Shown in pieces: positions 18,827 through 27,049 of a stretch of DNA of 64,000 nucleotides. Each line of letters opens with the position of its first letter. Positions within the stretch are counted from its first letter, which is position 1. The position numbers and the translations under genes are program-made. A model generated the notes under the pieces. That model was given only the letters and a program-made list of their open reading frames with translations, did not search any database and was not told the origin of the DNA. Origin of the DNA: Duganella sp. Root336D2 (GTDB lineage Bacteria; Pseudomonadota; Gammaproteobacteria; Burkholderiales; Burkholderiaceae_D); the NCBI RefSeq assembly GCF_001425005.1, contig NZ_LMDB01000012.1, forward strand, positions 434,001-498,000, written 5' to 3'.

Positions 18827-18902
18827 GCGCTCGGAGAACACACTGGGCATGGCAGCCGCAGTGTTCAGCCTGCTTGCGCTGGGTTGGCTGGTGCTGGCTT
18901 AA
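18789..18902 (+). CDS. Possible small membrane protein (37 residues)
   Basis: A short ORF beginning MLKFLWKLTSADERSEN and ending in one strongly hydrophobic helix of about 17 residues before TAA. GGGGA stands 5 nt before the ATG. It overlaps the 3' end of the LysR gene in another frame and ends 4 bp into the convergent membrane gene. Single-TM small proteins are common but easily missed. I have no family match, and it could be chance. Confidence 0.35.
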   Translation: MLKFLWKLTSADERSENTLGMAAAVFSLLALGWLVLA

Positions 18903-19348
18903 CGCGCCGGACCATGGTGATGGCGGCTGCGGTATCCGCGCAGCCAGTGCCAGCCGAATGGGCCGAGCAGGACGACACCCAATAACAGGTGCAGCAGCGC
19001 TGCGATCGTTCCCGCTTGTTCTTCGCCCAGGTAGTAGACCGCTACTGCGCTCATGCACAGCAGCACCAGCAAGGAACCCAGGAACAAGCCACTGCCGCGA
19101 TGCTTCCTGCGGCGCCAGCCTGCACGCATATGCAGGCTCCATAAAGATCCGGTAAATGCCGCCAGGCCGAAGCCGCCGGCCGCATGCAGCATGGCGGTGT
19201 AAACGCGTGCGCCGCCAGGCAGCCGCCAGGGCAGGTCCATCTCGGCTCGCATGACCAGGGTGCCGGGCGCCAGCAGCAAGCCGGTGGCCAGCATCAAGAG
19301 CATTGCGCCTATCAGTGCTCGCAGGAACCAATGCGGATAGCCTTTCAT
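18899..19348 (-). CDS. Four-TM, possibly heme-b-binding membrane protein
   Basis: A 149-residue protein with four TM helices and a His-rich cytoplasmic tail. Histidines stand in or at the edges of helices (AMLHAAGG, SLHMRAGW, LLHLLLG, FGWHWLRG), the pattern of small cytochrome-b-like electron carriers. Its ATG at 19348 overlaps the apbE stop (ATGA). As last gene of an operon with an FMN-binding protein and its flavin transferase, it could pass electrons across the membrane to a covalently flavinylated partner. That role is inferred; I cannot name the family firmly. Confidence 0.6.
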   Translation of the reverse strand: MKGYPHWFLRALIGAMLLMLATGLLLAPGTLVMRAEMDLPWRLPGGARVYTAMLHAAGGFGLAAFTGSLWSLHMRAGWRRRKHRGSGLFLGSLLVLLCMSAVAVYYLGEEQAGTIAALLHLLLGVVLLGPFGWHWLRGYRSRHHHGPAR

Positions 19349-20136
19349 GCCAATCGTCCTCGCAGGCGTTCCAGCAGCTGCTTGCGTGAATCGCCAGGTG
19401 CGATGGCGGCCACCTTGGTCAATGCGTCGGCGCGCCACGCGCTGCGGGCCAGTACCGACCAGACGCCTTGTTGCGGCGCCAGCCCGATGGGACCGATAAT
19501 GTCTGAAGGGAAGGAATCGCTGGGCACAGCGGCCACCTGCGAACTGGCGAAAGCAGCGTTGCGCAGCACGCCGCAAGGCTGTACGCCGCCATCCTCGCCA
19601 CGCAGGGCGAGCGGCAATTCGATGTCGCCGAAGACGCGGATATCTCCGCCGGCATTGACCCAGCCGGTGGGGGCGCCTGCGCCGCGCATCGCACGGCACG
19701 CGAGGTCGACGGCGAAACCCTTGGCAATCCCATCCAGCACCAGGCGCACCGGGCGCCGCAGGCGGACTGCGCCCGGACGCAGCTCCACATCCTGCGCCGA
19801 ACCGCGCTCCAGCGCCGGCAAGCCGCCATGGTCGGGCAGGCTGCCGCGCCTTACTTGCGCGCCGCCGACGGTAAAGTCGAAATAGCCGCCGCTGGCCAGC
19901 ATCAGACCGCGTGCAAGGTGCAGCAGGCGCACGGTATGGCCATGCACGGCCACCCAGTTGCCATTGCTGCCGTTGATGCGCGACAGCTCGCTGGACGGGT
20001 CCTGGAAGCTCCAGCGCTGTTGTGCCAGCGCCAGGCTGTCGAACGCCGCGTCGAGGGCGGGCAGGCCCGCGCTGGCGCTGGCACCCGCCTCGACGAAAGT
20101 GCCCAGTGCAGGGCGCATGCGGCGTACGACGCCCAT
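19345..20136 (-). CDS. apbE: FAD:protein FMN transferase
   Basis: A 263-residue ApbE-family enzyme, which uses FAD and Mg2+ to attach FMN covalently to Thr or Ser of a target protein. Visible landmarks are MGTFVEA-like GTFVEAGA, the conserved DGIAKGFAVD, NAGGDIRVFG, and the C-terminal ADALTKVAA containing the metal-binding Asp. No signal peptide is apparent with the start at 20136, which shares one base with the stop of the FMN-binding gene (TGATG). Longer in-frame starts exist but would lie inside that gene. The adjacent upstream gene encodes the obvious substrate. Confidence 0.88.
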   Translation of the reverse strand: MGVVRRMRPALGTFVEAGASASAGLPALDAAFDSLALAQQRWSFQDPSSELSRINGSNGNWVAVHGHTVRLLHLARGLMLASGGYFDFTVGGAQVRRGSLPDHGGLPALERGSAQDVELRPGAVRLRRPVRLVLDGIAKGFAVDLACRAMRGAGAPTGWVNAGGDIRVFGDIELPLALRGEDGGVQPCGVLRNAAFASSQVAAVPSDSFPSDIIGPIGLAPQQGVWSVLARSAWRADALTKVAAIAPGDSRKQLLERLRGRLA

Positions 20137-20675
20137 CACGCCTTGAGGAACATCTGCTGGATCACCAGCAGGCGCTTGACGCCATCCGTCACATTGCGGC
20201 ACGACAGGGTAGCGCCGCTGATGTTCTGGATATCCTGGTCCAGTTTGAAAGGATCGGAGACTGACTTGCCCGTGAACTGCTTGCGCCACGATTGCTCGCG
20301 CACCTGGCCGCCATGCGTTTCCCGGTAGCTCATGATCTCGATGCCGAGCACCTTGCCGTCTGCCCCGATGGCGGTGGCGTAGGTAATGAACTCGTGCTTG
20401 CCGATCACTTCATCGACCATCAGCCAGCCTTGCAGCTTGCCGTTCTTTTCGGCGCGCCACAGTTTCATTTCGTCGTTGCGCTGGCGCACGCCGGCAGCGG
20501 CCTTGATGCGGTCGCGCTGCTCGCTGCTGAACTTCAGCGCCTGCTCGCTGAACTGGGCGCCTGGAAACAACTGTTCCTGCGCCTGCGCCACCGTCAGGTA
20601 GTCGGTAGCGTATGCGGTAGGGCCAGCCAGCACCGCAACGGGAAGGAACAAGGCATTCCAGCGATGTGCACTCAT
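20136..20675 (-). CDS. Exported FMN-binding-domain protein, ApbE target
   Basis: A 179-residue protein with a signal peptide (cleavage near residue 24, after AYA). Near the C-terminus is an FMN-binding domain with ISGATLSCRNVTDGVK, the flavinylation motif of NqrC/RnfG-type domains. Thr156 in SGAT is the expected attachment site. The next gene encodes ApbE, so covalent FMN on the outside of the inner membrane is well supported. It lies 10 bp after an outer-membrane protein gene that has a Fur box upstream. Role: probably an extracytoplasmic one-electron carrier. Confidence 0.85.
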   Translation of the reverse strand: MSAHRWNALFLPVAVLAGPTAYATDYLTVAQAQEQLFPGAQFSEQALKFSSEQRDRIKAAAGVRQRNDEMKLWRAEKNGKLQGWLMVDEVIGKHEFITYATAIGADGKVLGIEIMSYRETHGGQVREQSWRKQFTGKSVSDPFKLDQDIQNISGATLSCRNVTDGVKRLLVIQQMFLKA

Positions 20676-20685
20676 GGTGGGCTCC

Positions 20686-21573
20686 TTAGAAGTTGTAGCC
20701 GACCTTCAGGCGCAGCTCGTTTTTGGTGCGCTCGATCAGATGCAGCTGTTTTGCCGGCTGGCCGTCGTAACGCTCGCCGCCGCCGCGCAATTGGCGGAAC
20801 ACGGTCAGGGTCGCCCACCATTGCTTGCCGCCGTAATGCAGCGAAGGACCGCCGAAAACAGACCAGCGTTCCTGGCCAACTTCGGTTTCGTACTCGTTTT
20901 CGAACAGCGCTTCCACACCGGCATACCAGCCTGGCGCGAAACGGTAGGACAGGCCGGTGCCGATCTTTGTCGAGATTTCCATCTCAGGATCGGCAGGCCA
21001 CTCGAAATCTTCCGGCAGGTCCGCAATCGCTTTGCGTTTTTCGTGCGCGGCGCGCAGGCCGATATTGCCAACCCAGGTCAGCTGGCCTTCCAGGAAGTAT
21101 TTCTGTGCCTGCAGCTGCGCTTCGAATTCCAGTTCGCGCTTGCGCTGCCCCGAATGCACATCGAGGCGGCCATATTCGACGGAGGTGTAGGCGGACAGGC
21201 CGAAATCGTCCTTGGCCGGGCTGAGGAAGTTGTATTTGGCGGCGACTTCAAAGCCCTGCAGGCGCAGGTTGGAGTCGATGTCTTTCGGCAGGTAGCCGTT
21301 GATCAGCAGGCCCTGGCTCTTGACGGCCAGGCCGTTCACTTCAGCCGATACCTGGAAGCGGTCAGTTACGCCGTATTCGACTTCGGTCTTGGTGTCGAGC
21401 GCACGGTAATGGCCAGTGCCCTTGTTGTTGCGCTGGGTGACCCACTGGTAAAACTCGCCGCTGCCTTTTGGCAGGACTTCGGAGCCGCGGACATAGCCGA
21501 ACAGGTTTTCATCCGCTACAGCGGGCAAGGCGGCAGCCAGCAGGCCGGCAGCCAAAAAGACATGATTGCGCAT
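20686..21573 (-). CDS. Outer-membrane beta-barrel protein, DUF6662-like
   Basis: A 295-residue protein with a signal peptide (MRNHVFLAAGLLAAALPAVA). The mature part begins DENLFGYVRGSEVLPKGSGE and has alternating amphipathic strands ending in an aromatic VGYNF, the classic C-terminal signature of outer-membrane barrels. It resembles DUF6662 proteins. The start at 21573 begins the signal peptide; an upstream ATG at 21606 adds a non-signal extension. It heads the flavinylation operon, 39 bp downstream of a Fur box. A role in iron or electron transfer at the outer membrane is inferred from context. Confidence 0.75.
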   Translation of the reverse strand: MRNHVFLAAGLLAAALPAVADENLFGYVRGSEVLPKGSGEFYQWVTQRNNKGTGHYRALDTKTEVEYGVTDRFQVSAEVNGLAVKSQGLLINGYLPKDIDSNLRLQGFEVAAKYNFLSPAKDDFGLSAYTSVEYGRLDVHSGQRKRELEFEAQLQAQKYFLEGQLTWVGNIGLRAAHEKRKAIADLPEDFEWPADPEMEISTKIGTGLSYRFAPGWYAGVEALFENEYETEVGQERWSVFGGPSLHYGGKQWWATLTVFRQLRGGGERYDGQPAKQLHLIERTKNELRLKVGYNF

Positions 21574-21611
21574 TGAACTGGTTTGATAAAGTTGAAAAAT
21601 GCGCAATCATA

Positions 21612-21630
21612 AATGCGAATCATTATCATT
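21612..21630 (-). promoter_or_regulatory. Fur box
   Basis: AATGCGAATCATTATCATT matches the 19-bp Fur sequence AATGATAATCATTATCATT at 17 of 19 positions. It lies 39 bp upstream of the start of the outer-membrane protein gene, in the 74-bp gap after the response-regulator gene. Fur with Fe2+ would repress the operon when iron is plentiful. Confidence 0.75.
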
Positions 21631-21647
21631 TCAAGTGAGGGAAACCC

Positions 21648-22454
21648 TTAATCGTGCAGCAGCGCCTCGATTGCGGCGACCAGTTGCTGCGGGTCGAGCG
21701 GGTGTGATAGCAAGCGGCGGCGGCGGCCCGCTCCCAAGCCACCCAGGTCATCCTCGTCGTCGGGACGAATCACCAGCACTGGCAGGCCGGGAGCCATTTC
21801 CAGTGCATCCCTCAGGAAGGACAGTCGGCCAGCCTCCAGCATTCCCAGTTCGCACAGCACCAGGTGGTAGGAGTGGCCGCCCATCAGGGCGCCGGCATCC
21901 ATCGGATTGGATACCGTGCTGACCGTGTAGCCGCTATGCGCCAGGATGGCAGCGACCAGGCCGGCATTCTCGGGTGCGGCGTCGAGCAGCAGCACGTGGG
22001 CTCGCGCGGCCGGCGCCATAGGCGGCGCGGCGTCGGGCTGCGCGGCAGCAGGCGCGGGTGCAGGCGGCGCGCTGCCGGAACGCAGGTGCGCAGGCAGGAA
22101 GGACTCCAGTGCCGGAATCAGGACGTCCGGCTCCAGCGATTTTGGCAGGCAGCCGGAAAAACCGGCGCGGCGCAAGGCCGCGCAACCGTCGGTGACGGGC
22201 AGGGCGCTGGCAGCCAGGACCGGGATTGCTTGCGTGGCCGGCTCGGCGCGCAGCCGCGCCACCACGCCCAGGCCATCCAGCTTGGGCAGGTGCAGGTCGC
22301 TCAGGATCAGGTCGGGTTTCTCGCTGATGGCCATCGCCACACCCGTTTCACCGTCGGTGGCGCACAAGGGGCGATGGCCGAAAGCCTGCAGCAAGTACGT
22401 CATCAGGTCCATATTGGCCTGGTTGTCTTCGATGATCAGGATGCGTGCCGACAT
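21648..22454 (-). CDS. Dual-receiver response regulator, second receiver degenerate
   Basis: A 268-residue protein. REC1 (residues ~3-120) has the acidic pair E9/D10, phospho-acceptor Asp53 (LILSDLHLP) and Lys in CLPKSLE. An Ala/Pro linker follows (~125-155), then a second receiver-like domain (~158-265) in which the acceptor position reads LVLCELGM, with no Asp. There is no DNA-binding or enzymatic output domain, so it probably acts by protein contact or as a phosphate sink. Its start lies 19 bp inside the upstream kinase gene, so the two are co-expressed. Confidence 0.82.
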   Translation of the reverse strand: MSARILIIEDNQANMDLMTYLLQAFGHRPLCATDGETGVAMAISEKPDLILSDLHLPKLDGLGVVARLRAEPATQAIPVLAASALPVTDGCAALRRAGFSGCLPKSLEPDVLIPALESFLPAHLRSGSAPPAPAPAAAQPDAAPPMAPAARAHVLLLDAAPENAGLVAAILAHSGYTVSTVSNPMDAGALMGGHSYHLVLCELGMLEAGRLSFLRDALEMAPGLPVLVIRPDDEDDLGGLGAGRRRRLLSHPLDPQQLVAAIEALLHD

Positions 22455-23797
22455 TTGAGTGCGAGCGTGAAGGTGCTGCCTTTGCCAAAGTCGCTGCTGA
22501 AGAACAGCGAACCGCCGAGGAGGTTGGCCAGGTTCTGGCTCAGGTAAAGGCCAAGGCCAGCGCCTTCCGCATGCCGGGTCGAGGTGCTATCCAGTTGCGA
22601 GAACGCCAGGAACAGCTTGGCCTGGTCTTCTTGCTTGATGCCGCTGCCGCTGTCGGTCACGCTGAACTCCGTGATCACCGCCTGCTCGTCGTCGGTGCGC
22701 TGCCTGAGCGCCAGTTTGACCATGCCTTTCTCGGTGAACTTGATGGCGTTGTTGGCCAGGTTGATCAAGATCTGCGCCAGTGCGCGGCGGTCGGTTTGCA
22801 GGGTGATCGGCTGCTGCGGCATTTCAATGAGGACCTCCAGGCCCTTCTGTCCGGCTAGCGGGCGCAGGGTATCGGCCACTTCGCCCATCAGCTGCTGGCA
22901 TTGCACCGGCTCCACCGTCAGCGTAACTTTGCCCGCTTCGATCTTGGCCACATCGAGGATGTCGTTGATCAGGGACAGCAGGTGGCGCGCGCTGTTGCGG
23001 ATGGTGTTGAGCTGGCGATCCTGTTCATCGGTCAGCGGGCCGGGGAGCTTCATCAGCAGCGCGCCGGTAAAGCCGATGATGGCGTTCAGCGGCGTGCGCA
23101 GCTCGTGCGACATATTGGCAATGAAGGCCGACTTCATGCGGCTCGCTTCGGCCAGCTCCAGGTTCTTCAGCGCGATTTCGCGGTTGATGGTTTCCAGTTC
23201 GCCCGCATGGTGGGCCAGGCGCATATTCAGTTCGATCACCTGCCGTTCGCGCGCCTGCAGCTCGCTGTTGACCTGCACCGCCTGCTCGTAAGTCGAAATC
23301 AGCAGGTCGAGGATCTGCTGGCGTTCGGCGTTGATGAAGTGCTTCTGGTCGCCCAGGTAGAGGGCGATGCCGACCTCCATGCTGGAATTCTTGCGCAGCT
23401 TCTGGTTGACCAGCATCTGGCCGATGCGGTTCAGCAGGTAGTCTTCGGCGTAGGGCTTGCGGATGAAGTTATCGGCGCCGCATTCGATGCCGCGGATGAT
23501 GTCCTTGGGATCGGTCAGCGAGGTGACCAGGATGACCGGGATGTCGCGCAGGGCAGGGTCGGCCTTGATGGCGCGGCACAGTTCATAGCCGTTCATCTCG
23601 GGCATGACGATGTCGGACAGGACCAGATGCGGCTTGTGTTCGTGGATCTCGCCCAGGGCCAGTTTACCGTTGGCGGCCACCCGGGCGTGGTAGCCCGAGG
23701 ACCTGATCAGCCGCCGCAGGCGCTCGGCCTGGGTCGGACTGTCCTCCACGATGAGTATTTCCAGCTCATCGGGCGCGATATCGTAGCTGGAGTCCAA
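22436..23797 (-). CDS. Receiver-histidine kinase hybrid (REC-HisKA-HATPase)
   Basis: A 453-residue soluble protein. The N-terminal receiver (residues ~12-130) has phospho-Asp62 (LVLSDIVMPEMNG) and Lys114. A coiled coil (~150-220) leads to a HisKA domain with His231 in NMSHELRTPLNAI and a HATPase domain with N box (LINLANNAIKF) and G boxes (DSGSGI, GAGLGLYLS). There are no TM segments, so the input comes through the receiver from another kinase. The start codon is TTG with GGAGG 4 nt upstream. It overlaps the dual-receiver gene downstream. Confidence 0.87.
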   Translation of the reverse strand: MDSSYDIAPDELEILIVEDSPTQAERLRRLIRSSGYHARVAANGKLALGEIHEHKPHLVLSDIVMPEMNGYELCRAIKADPALRDIPVILVTSLTDPKDIIRGIECGADNFIRKPYAEDYLLNRIGQMLVNQKLRKNSSMEVGIALYLGDQKHFINAERQQILDLLISTYEQAVQVNSELQARERQVIELNMRLAHHAGELETINREIALKNLELAEASRMKSAFIANMSHELRTPLNAIIGFTGALLMKLPGPLTDEQDRQLNTIRNSARHLLSLINDILDVAKIEAGKVTLTVEPVQCQQLMGEVADTLRPLAGQKGLEVLIEMPQQPITLQTDRRALAQILINLANNAIKFTEKGMVKLALRQRTDDEQAVITEFSVTDSGSGIKQEDQAKLFLAFSQLDSTSTRHAEGAGLGLYLSQNLANLLGGSLFFSSDFGKGSTFTLALKCRHAS

Positions 23798-23839
23798 GTC
23801 ACCTCCAAAATGGTTGGGTGATCAGACTATACCGTTTTT

Positions 23840-24550
23840 TCACCCGCCTTGGAAACCGCCGTCACGATAGGTGATGACCAGTGTGTCGCGGTGGCCATGA
23901 TCGGCCACGGGCTGGATCGGGGTCGATTCATGAATGACAGCCGCGTCGTCCAGCAGCAGCATGGTCCATGGCTCGGTCATGGTGAAGCGTTTGCCGTTCG
24001 GGCCATCGGCCTCGAACACGCGGGTCTCGCCGCCCTTGATGCCGTGGCGTCCAACCAGCAGCACTGCCACGAAGTCGACGCCGTCGCGGTGGGCGCCCTC
24101 CGGGGTGGGACGGCCGATGCCATCGGTGGTGTCGATGCGGAACTGGTGGGCTTCGACGTACCAGGGATGCTGGCCGCGCACCTGGGCGCAGGACTGGCCG
24201 ATGGCGGCGAGCAGCTTGCTCCAGGCCGGGTTGGCGACGGTCTCCGCTGCCACAGGTTCGAACAGCCGGCGCATGCCGCCGTGCAGGGCGTTGTATTCGA
24301 CCGGCTGCCAATGGGCGCGGTGTTCGGTCTGGTCCAGCGCCAGGCCGTCCTGCACGAAGCAGGAATGGCGGCGGCGGCGATAGCGGCCGCCGTCTTTCAG
24401 GTAGTTGTCCGTGGCCAGGTCGTCCCAGCTTGGGACCAGGGAATTCAGTTCATCCAGGGTGCAGCCAGCCAGGCTGGCCACGTCGGCCGGCTTGAGCAGG
24501 GCGTAGCCGGCGCTGCGCAGGGTGTGGATCAATTGGGGCAAGGGCGTCAT
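23840..24550 (-). CDS. 2OG-Fe(II) dioxygenase family protein
   Basis: A 236-residue protein resembling the 2OG-Fe dioxygenase family that includes free L-isoleucine 4-hydroxylase. Probable Fe ligands are His and Asp in AHRDGVDF and a later His in AVIHESTP; Arg in HRDTLVITYR fits 2-oxoglutarate binding. It would hydroxylate a small molecule, perhaps an amino acid. Two adjacent ATGs (24553, 24550) are possible; 24550 has better spacing to AAAGGG. It follows the TonB receptor gene by 17 bp on the same strand. Confidence 0.75.
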   Translation of the reverse strand: MTPLPQLIHTLRSAGYALLKPADVASLAGCTLDELNSLVPSWDDLATDNYLKDGGRYRRRRHSCFVQDGLALDQTEHRAHWQPVEYNALHGGMRRLFEPVAAETVANPAWSKLLAAIGQSCAQVRGQHPWYVEAHQFRIDTTDGIGRPTPEGAHRDGVDFVAVLLVGRHGIKGGETRVFEADGPNGKRFTMTEPWTMLLLDDAAVIHESTPIQPVADHGHRDTLVITYRDGGFQGG

Positions 24551-24567
24551 CATGCCCTTTATTGTAC

Positions 24568-26580
24568 TTAGAATATGCAATTCAGGCTGAGGCGGAAAGA
24601 CCTGGCCTCGACCGGGTGGAAATGGATGCCGGCACTGGGCCCGGATTCGCCCTTCAGGCGCGACTCGTAGAAGTAGTCGATGGCCGATACCCGGCGGTTG
24701 GCCAGGTTGAAGGCTTCCAGCTCCAGCGTGGTGCGGGCGGCCAGCTTGTAGGCCAGCCGGCTGTTGACGATGGCGCTGGCTTTCGAGCGCACCGAATTAT
24801 CCTCCACCAGCGGGCGCGGGCCGAACCAGCGCAGGCGCAGGGCGCCCGACCAGGGGCCGGCCGGGGTAAAGGTGGCGGCCAGTTGGGCCACGCCTTCGAC
24901 CGCACCCGGGATGCGGTCGCCTTCGGGCGCCGCATGTTGCAAGCGGCCGCGCGCAAAGGCCAGGTCGGCATCCAGCGACAGCCATTTGAACGGCTTGTAG
25001 TAGTTGGAAAACTCGATGCCGTAGCGGCGGCTCGGGCGGCCCGCTTCGGTGCTGCCGGCGTCGCCCAGGTAGACCAGTTCCGAATCGAAGTCCAGGCGGT
25101 ACAGGGCCAGGACCGTCTGCAGGCCTTTGACTGCTTCGCTACGCAAGCCCAATTCGAGGCCGCGCGAGCGGGCCAGGGGCGTGGCCGGATCCTGCGCCTG
25201 CGTCACGCCGCGCGCATCGTTGCTGTGGAAGCCGCGGCCGGCGTTCAGGTAGAACTCGGAACGCGACCAGGGGCCGAAGGCCAGGCTGATGCTCGGGCTG
25301 GCCAGGGTTTTGTCGGCGCGCGCATCGCCAACTGCAAAGCGGTAGCGGTCCAGCCGCACGCCGGCCTCGCCGCGCAGCCACGAAGTCACGCGCAGGCGCT
25401 GCTGCAGGTAGAGGGCGGCGCTGGTTTCGACGATATGGTCGGCGCGGACGGTCGCCAGCACTTGCCGCGCTGCCGTGCGCTGCAAGGCGTTGAAGATATT
25501 GTCGTTCTGCGCCTGCAGGCCCAGCGTGGTGCTCCAGGCCATGTCGTCCATATGGTCATGCCAGCTATGGCTTAGGTCGAAGCCGCTGGTGACGCGGCGG
25601 TCGGGCTGGGCGAACTGGTCGCCATGCACCGGGTCGTCGAGGAAATAGGTGAAGTTGGAGAACAGCTCGAGCCGGTTGTTGATGATGTAGGCGTTGGCAC
25701 GGCTGGTCTGCTTGTCGTCGCTGCGGGCCCAGCCGGCGGACAGGCTGAAACGGCGCGCCAGGCCGCCATCGGTCGGGTCGATGCCGTCAAAGCGGCCCAG
25801 CAGGCCGCTGTCCACTGCGCGTTGCGGGATCTGGTCGGTCGCATTCCATGCGCCGCGATACGCCATGGCGGTGATGGCGTAGCCGTTGTTGGCGAAGCCC
25901 TCGCTGTAGCGCAGCACCGCGTTCAGCTTGCGATAATTGTCGCCGCGTGTATACGGGCCGTCGCTGTGCACGGTCTCCAGCGCATACAGCCACGCTCCAC
26001 TGGCGCCGGATTCGCGCGAGCCGGCCAGCAGGGCGCGGCCATAGCCGTTCTGCCCCGCCGTGGTGCTGGCCTGGTCCTGTGGCAAACGGCTGGAATAATG
26101 GATTGCAGTGGCGCCGGCTGAGGAAAAATCGCCGCTGCCGGCGTTGTACGGCCCCTTGCTGTAATCGAGCCGCGCCACCAGTTCAGGGATGATGAAATTC
26201 AGGTCGGTCCAGCCCTGGCCGTGTGCATGGCTGCGCTGGTTGACCGGCATGCCGTCCACCGTGGTGCGCAGGTCGGTGCCGTGATCGAGGTTGAAACCGC
26301 GCAGGTAGAACTGGTTGGCCTTTCCTTCGCCGCTATGCTGGCTGGCGACCAGTCCGGGCGTTGCTTCCAGCAATTCGCCCGGACGGTAAATGGTGCGCGC
26401 CTCGAGCTGGCGCTGCGTCACGCTGCCCATGCCGGCGGAATCGGCTACGCCAACCTGGCTGGCGCGCGCGCCTTCGACCAGCACGCGCTGCGTGAAAGGA
26501 TCATCGGCATAAGCCGCGGCGGGCGCAAGCAGGCATGCACATGCCAGTGCTGTTCGCCGCTTAGGGGAGCGGCTGTTCAC
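24568..26580 (-). CDS. TonB-dependent outer-membrane receptor
   Basis: A 670-residue receptor with a signal peptide (residues ~1-25), a plug domain (~40-150, with GMGSVTQRQLEARTIYRPGELLEATPG-like order of motifs) and a beta-barrel ending in the aromatic LSLNCIF. There is no N-terminal STN signalling domain. It imports a scarce ligand with TonB energy. The start appears to be GTG 26580, inside the 3' end of the DUF6702 gene (20-bp overlap). Neighbours are an exported M1 peptidase and DUF6702 upstream and a 2OG-Fe dioxygenase downstream, so a peptide or metal-linked ligand is possible but unproven. I saw no Fur box. Confidence 0.85.
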   Translation of the reverse strand: MNSRSPKRRTALACACLLAPAAAYADDPFTQRVLVEGARASQVGVADSAGMGSVTQRQLEARTIYRPGELLEATPGLVASQHSGEGKANQFYLRGFNLDHGTDLRTTVDGMPVNQRSHAHGQGWTDLNFIIPELVARLDYSKGPYNAGSGDFSSAGATAIHYSSRLPQDQASTTAGQNGYGRALLAGSRESGASGAWLYALETVHSDGPYTRGDNYRKLNAVLRYSEGFANNGYAITAMAYRGAWNATDQIPQRAVDSGLLGRFDGIDPTDGGLARRFSLSAGWARSDDKQTSRANAYIINNRLELFSNFTYFLDDPVHGDQFAQPDRRVTSGFDLSHSWHDHMDDMAWSTTLGLQAQNDNIFNALQRTAARQVLATVRADHIVETSAALYLQQRLRVTSWLRGEAGVRLDRYRFAVGDARADKTLASPSISLAFGPWSRSEFYLNAGRGFHSNDARGVTQAQDPATPLARSRGLELGLRSEAVKGLQTVLALYRLDFDSELVYLGDAGSTEAGRPSRRYGIEFSNYYKPFKWLSLDADLAFARGRLQHAAPEGDRIPGAVEGVAQLAATFTPAGPWSGALRLRWFGPRPLVEDNSVRSKASAIVNSRLAYKLAARTTLELEAFNLANRRVSAIDYFYESRLKGESGPSAGIHFHPVEARSFRLSLNCIF

Positions 26581-27049
26581 GGCAATCGCGGTTGAAAACG
26601 ATGGAAGCCGGCGGGCGGCCCGGAGCGCTGACGTTGACGTTGTTGACTTGTTGCGGCAGGAAGTCAGTCAGCATGCCATCCAGCAGCACGGCACCCGGCG
26701 GCAGTGCGGTTTTTTCGATCTCCTGGAACACGGTGATGCTGTCGACATTGGCTTGCATGCCGACCCAGTGCAGCGCCACAGGCTTGCCGTTGACGCTGAT
26801 GCGGAACTGCTTTTCGAGGTAGCGACGGAACACGGCCTGATCCTCCTCCAACCCAAGGTCGAACTGGCGCTGGTACAGGTTCATCAGCAGCGCTTCCACG
26901 TCATGCGCCGTGTAGGTATGCACCACCTCCGTGCTGCCCGTGCGTTGGTTGAAGCTGATCTCCGTCAAGCCGACGTGAAAATTATGGGCTTGCGCGGCTG
27001 CGCTGCACCAGAGCAGCGCAGCCGCCAGGACTGCTTTAAAGCGGATCAT
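26561..27049 (-). CDS. DUF6702 family exported protein
   Basis: A 162-residue protein with a signal peptide ending AAAQA near residue 20. The mature protein starts HNFHVGLTEISFNQRTGSTEVVHTYTAHDVEALL, which matches the small exported family DUF6702, often found next to M1 peptidases and TonB receptors. ATG 27049 shares one base with the peptidase stop; GTG 27052 is also possible. The 3' end overlaps the TonB receptor gene by 20 bp. Function unknown. Confidence 0.75.
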   Translation of the reverse strand: MIRFKAVLAAALLWCSAAAQAHNFHVGLTEISFNQRTGSTEVVHTYTAHDVEALLMNLYQRQFDLGLEEDQAVFRRYLEKQFRISVNGKPVALHWVGMQANVDSITVFQEIEKTALPPGAVLLDGMLTDFLPQQVNNVNVSAPGRPPASIVFNRDCREQPLP

